Assembly (NCBI GenBank): GCA_012517025.1 | Contig: JAAYVT010000034.1 | Coordinates: 1 to 7,069, forward strand | DNA length: 7,069 nucleotides | From: Phyllobacteriaceae bacterium | GTDB taxonomy: Bacteria > Pseudomonadota > Alphaproteobacteria > Rhizobiales > Ancalomicrobiaceae | Direction of reading: 5' to 3' | Shown: piece by piece, positions 6,034 through 7,069 of the stretch | How the letters are laid out: each line of letters starts with the position of its first letter | Position numbering within the stretch: the stretch's first letter is position 1 | Translations under genes and position numbers: made by a program | The notes under the pieces: model-generated | Told to the model about the DNA's origin: nothing | Seen by the model: only the letters and a program-made list of their open reading frames with translations | Databases searched by the model: none

Positions 6034-6372
6034 TCACTCGGCGGCTTCGGCGGTAGCGGCCGCGTCCTCGGGGGCGCGGCGGTAGCGCTCGGCGAGCTCG
6101 GGCTCGCGGTCGAGGCTGACCAGCTCCTTGCCGCGCATGCCGACGATGGTGCCGCGCTCGGTCCATTCGACGGCGTAGATGTAGAACATCTGCAGGAAGG
6201 TCCCGATGTCGCGGACATAGCCGGTGTCGCCCTTGAGGACGAGCGGCTCGCCGATGTCCTTGCGCGGATAGGTGCCGTCGTTCTTCACCAGGCGCTTGGC
6301 GATGACGCGCTCGCCCGGCTTGAACACCGGCGGCTTGCGGATCTCGACCTCTTCCTCGCGTCCGAGCCCCAT
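6034..6372 (-). CDS. nifZ: NifZ, nitrogenase P-cluster maturation protein
   Basis: 112 residues, matching the family's usual length of roughly 75-150. The conserved core is clear: FKPGERV at 17-23, KNDGTYP at 30-36, GEPLVLKGDTGYVRDIGTFLQ at 41-61 (the GD.G.V..IG.FLQ signature), IYAVEW at 65-70, and VGMRGKEL at 77-84. In Azotobacter, NifZ is needed to mature P-cluster pairs in the MoFe protein NifDK; it acts in the cytoplasm as an accessory factor. The start is firm: GAGGGAGGG lies about 7 bases ahead of the ATG, which is one base past the stop of the LRV gene (TGA-G-ATG), indicating translational coupling. The Ala/Glu-rich tail after residue 95 is low complexity. Confidence 0.95.
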   Translation of the reverse strand: MGLGREEEVEIRKPPVFKPGERVIAKRLVKNDGTYPRKDIGEPLVLKGDTGYVRDIGTFLQMFYIYAVEWTERGTIVGMRGKELVSLDREPELAERYRRAPEDAAATAEAAE

Positions 6373-6373
6373 C

Positions 6374-7069
6374 TCAGGTCCCTCCCTCGAGTTTCCAGCG
6401 TTGCGCCACCACCTCCCGCACCACCTCGTCCGGGTCCTCGGCGAGGAGATCGAGATCGGCGAGCGGCAGGCGTTCGGCGGCCATGAAGCGCACCCGCACG
6501 TCCGGGTCGTGGACCAGCATGCGGAGACGCTCCGGCGCGATCCGCTCGGCGACGATCACCCTGACCGAGGCGTCCTCGTCGTCGGCGAGCGCGGTGAGCC
6601 GGCGTTCGTCGAGGCGGCGCGCCGCCTCGCGACGGACCTCCGGATCCTCGTCGCGGAGGACGAGGACGAGGAGATCGGGCGGGGCCCGGCGGGCGGCGAC
6701 CTCGCGCACGCCGTAGTCGGGATCCGTCAGAAGAGGCACCAGATCCTGCCCCTCCAGGCGGCGGGCGACGGTCATCCGCACCCGCCGATCGGGATCGGCG
6801 GAAAACCCCTTGATCCGGGTCTCGGGCAGGCGCAGCGCCACCATGGCGCGGACGTCCGGCTCGGGATCGTCGATCAGGGCGGTCAGGCGGAACACGCTCG
6901 CCCGCTTCGCCGCCAGCGTCCGCACCTCGAAATAGGGATGGTCGAGGTAGCGGTCGGCCTGGGCCGGGTTGGCCGCGAAGAAGCGATCGATGCGCTTGCC
7001 GCGGCGATCCTTGACGCAGGTGCGGCCGAACTCGCACAAGCCCGCCGCGCGATTTTCGTCATGCGGGCA
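6374..7069 (-). CDS. [4Fe-4S]-binding leucine-rich repeat variant (LRV) protein, N-terminus missing
   Basis: The visible 231 codons run off the right edge, so the true start and the first Cys of the cluster motif are outside. An in-frame TTG at 7039 is not the start: the frame continues upstream with CPHDENRAAG. Three cysteines are visible, in CPH, LCEF and RTCVKD, as in the N-terminal cluster domain of the Azotobacter vinelandii LRV protein, a [4Fe-4S] protein encoded near nif genes. Next come KRIDRFFAANPAQADRYL and then a solenoid of 24-residue repeats, seven complete and one partial, with consensus near xDPDxxVRxxVAxRLxxxxLxxLx. Solenoids of this type probably bind protein partners, but the partner is unknown. 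It directly precedes nifZ, with one base between, in the nif run. Family membership is clear; the role in nitrogen fixation is inferred from context. Confidence 0.9.
   Translation of the reverse strand, partial: CPHDENRAAGLCEFGRTCVKDRRGKRIDRFFAANPAQADRYLDHPYFEVRTLAAKRASVFRLTALIDDPEPDVRAMVALRLPETRIKGFSADPDRRVRMTVARRLEGQDLVPLLTDPDYGVREVAARRAPPDLLVLVLRDEDPEVRREAARRLDERRLTALADDEDASVRVIVAERIAPERLRMLVHDPDVRVRFMAAERLPLADLDLLAEDPDEVVREVVAQRWKLEGGT
6377..6943 (-). repeat. LRV repeat array, 72-bp coding periodicity
   Basis: Eight tandem units encode 24 residues each, the last cut to 21 by the stop. Units start DHPYFEVR, DDPEPDVR, ADPDRRVR, TDPDYGVR, RDEDPEVR, DDEDASVR, HDPDVRVR and EDPDEVVR. The spacing is exact, with no insertion between units. 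Conservation is at protein level (D.D..VR....A.R); the DNA copies have diverged, so there is little sign of recent duplication. Confidence 0.85.

Noticed and set aside
5931..6218. Upstream extension of the nifT frame
   Set aside because: It overlaps nifZ in another frame, and NifT family members begin at the MKIMIR-type sequence, which has its own ribosome site.
7037..7039. TTG at 7039 as the start of the LRV gene
   Set aside because: The frame is open to the window edge and the upstream residues (CPHDENRAAG) contain another cluster cysteine, so the gene starts outside.

Overview
The window is GC-rich throughout, with codon usage strongly biased to G or C in the third position. It looks like the chromosome of a nitrogen-fixing alphaproteobacterium, probably of the Hyphomicrobiales (Rhizobiales) type. 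The lineage is inferred from base composition, the nif gene types and the style of the housekeeping proteins; no marker gene in the window fixes the genus.

Left part (1-1786, minus strand): the first 23 codons of an EamA/DMT-type membrane transporter run off the left edge. Upstream of it lies a full-length membrane-anchored EAL phosphodiesterase with a CSS-like periplasmic sensor domain. A 243-bp divergent intergenic region (1787-2029) carries an inverted repeat.

Middle part (2030-4645, plus strand): an exported protein of unknown function with a clear signal peptide, then a strong GC hairpin. Next is a putative promoter region with direct and inverted repeats, then a membrane-anchored Zn-dependent M15-type peptidase (D-Ala-D-Ala carboxypeptidase-like fold) with a long Pro/Ala/acidic linker. 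Between this gene and the convergent nif genes are two hairpins, one in a degenerate palindromic repeat.

Right part (4790-7069, minus strand): the 3' end of a nif accessory operon. In transcription order it reads: a [4Fe-4S]-type leucine-rich-repeat-variant (LRV) protein (5' end beyond the window), nifZ, nifT/fixU, and a SIR2-like protein. LRV and nifZ are separated by one base. The other gaps are 103 and 55 bp, and no nif-type (sigma54/NifA) promoter is visible inside, so co-transcription from a promoter outside the window is likely. NifZ acts in P-cluster maturation of the MoFe protein; NifT and the LRV protein are nif-linked proteins of unclear function. The SIR2-like protein is the most interesting gene: it keeps the fold landmarks and the HG histidine of the SIR2_2 type, but has Trp where the catalytic Asn of the TTN/TQN motif is expected.

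No tRNA, rRNA, CRISPR array, insertion sequence or phage gene was seen.
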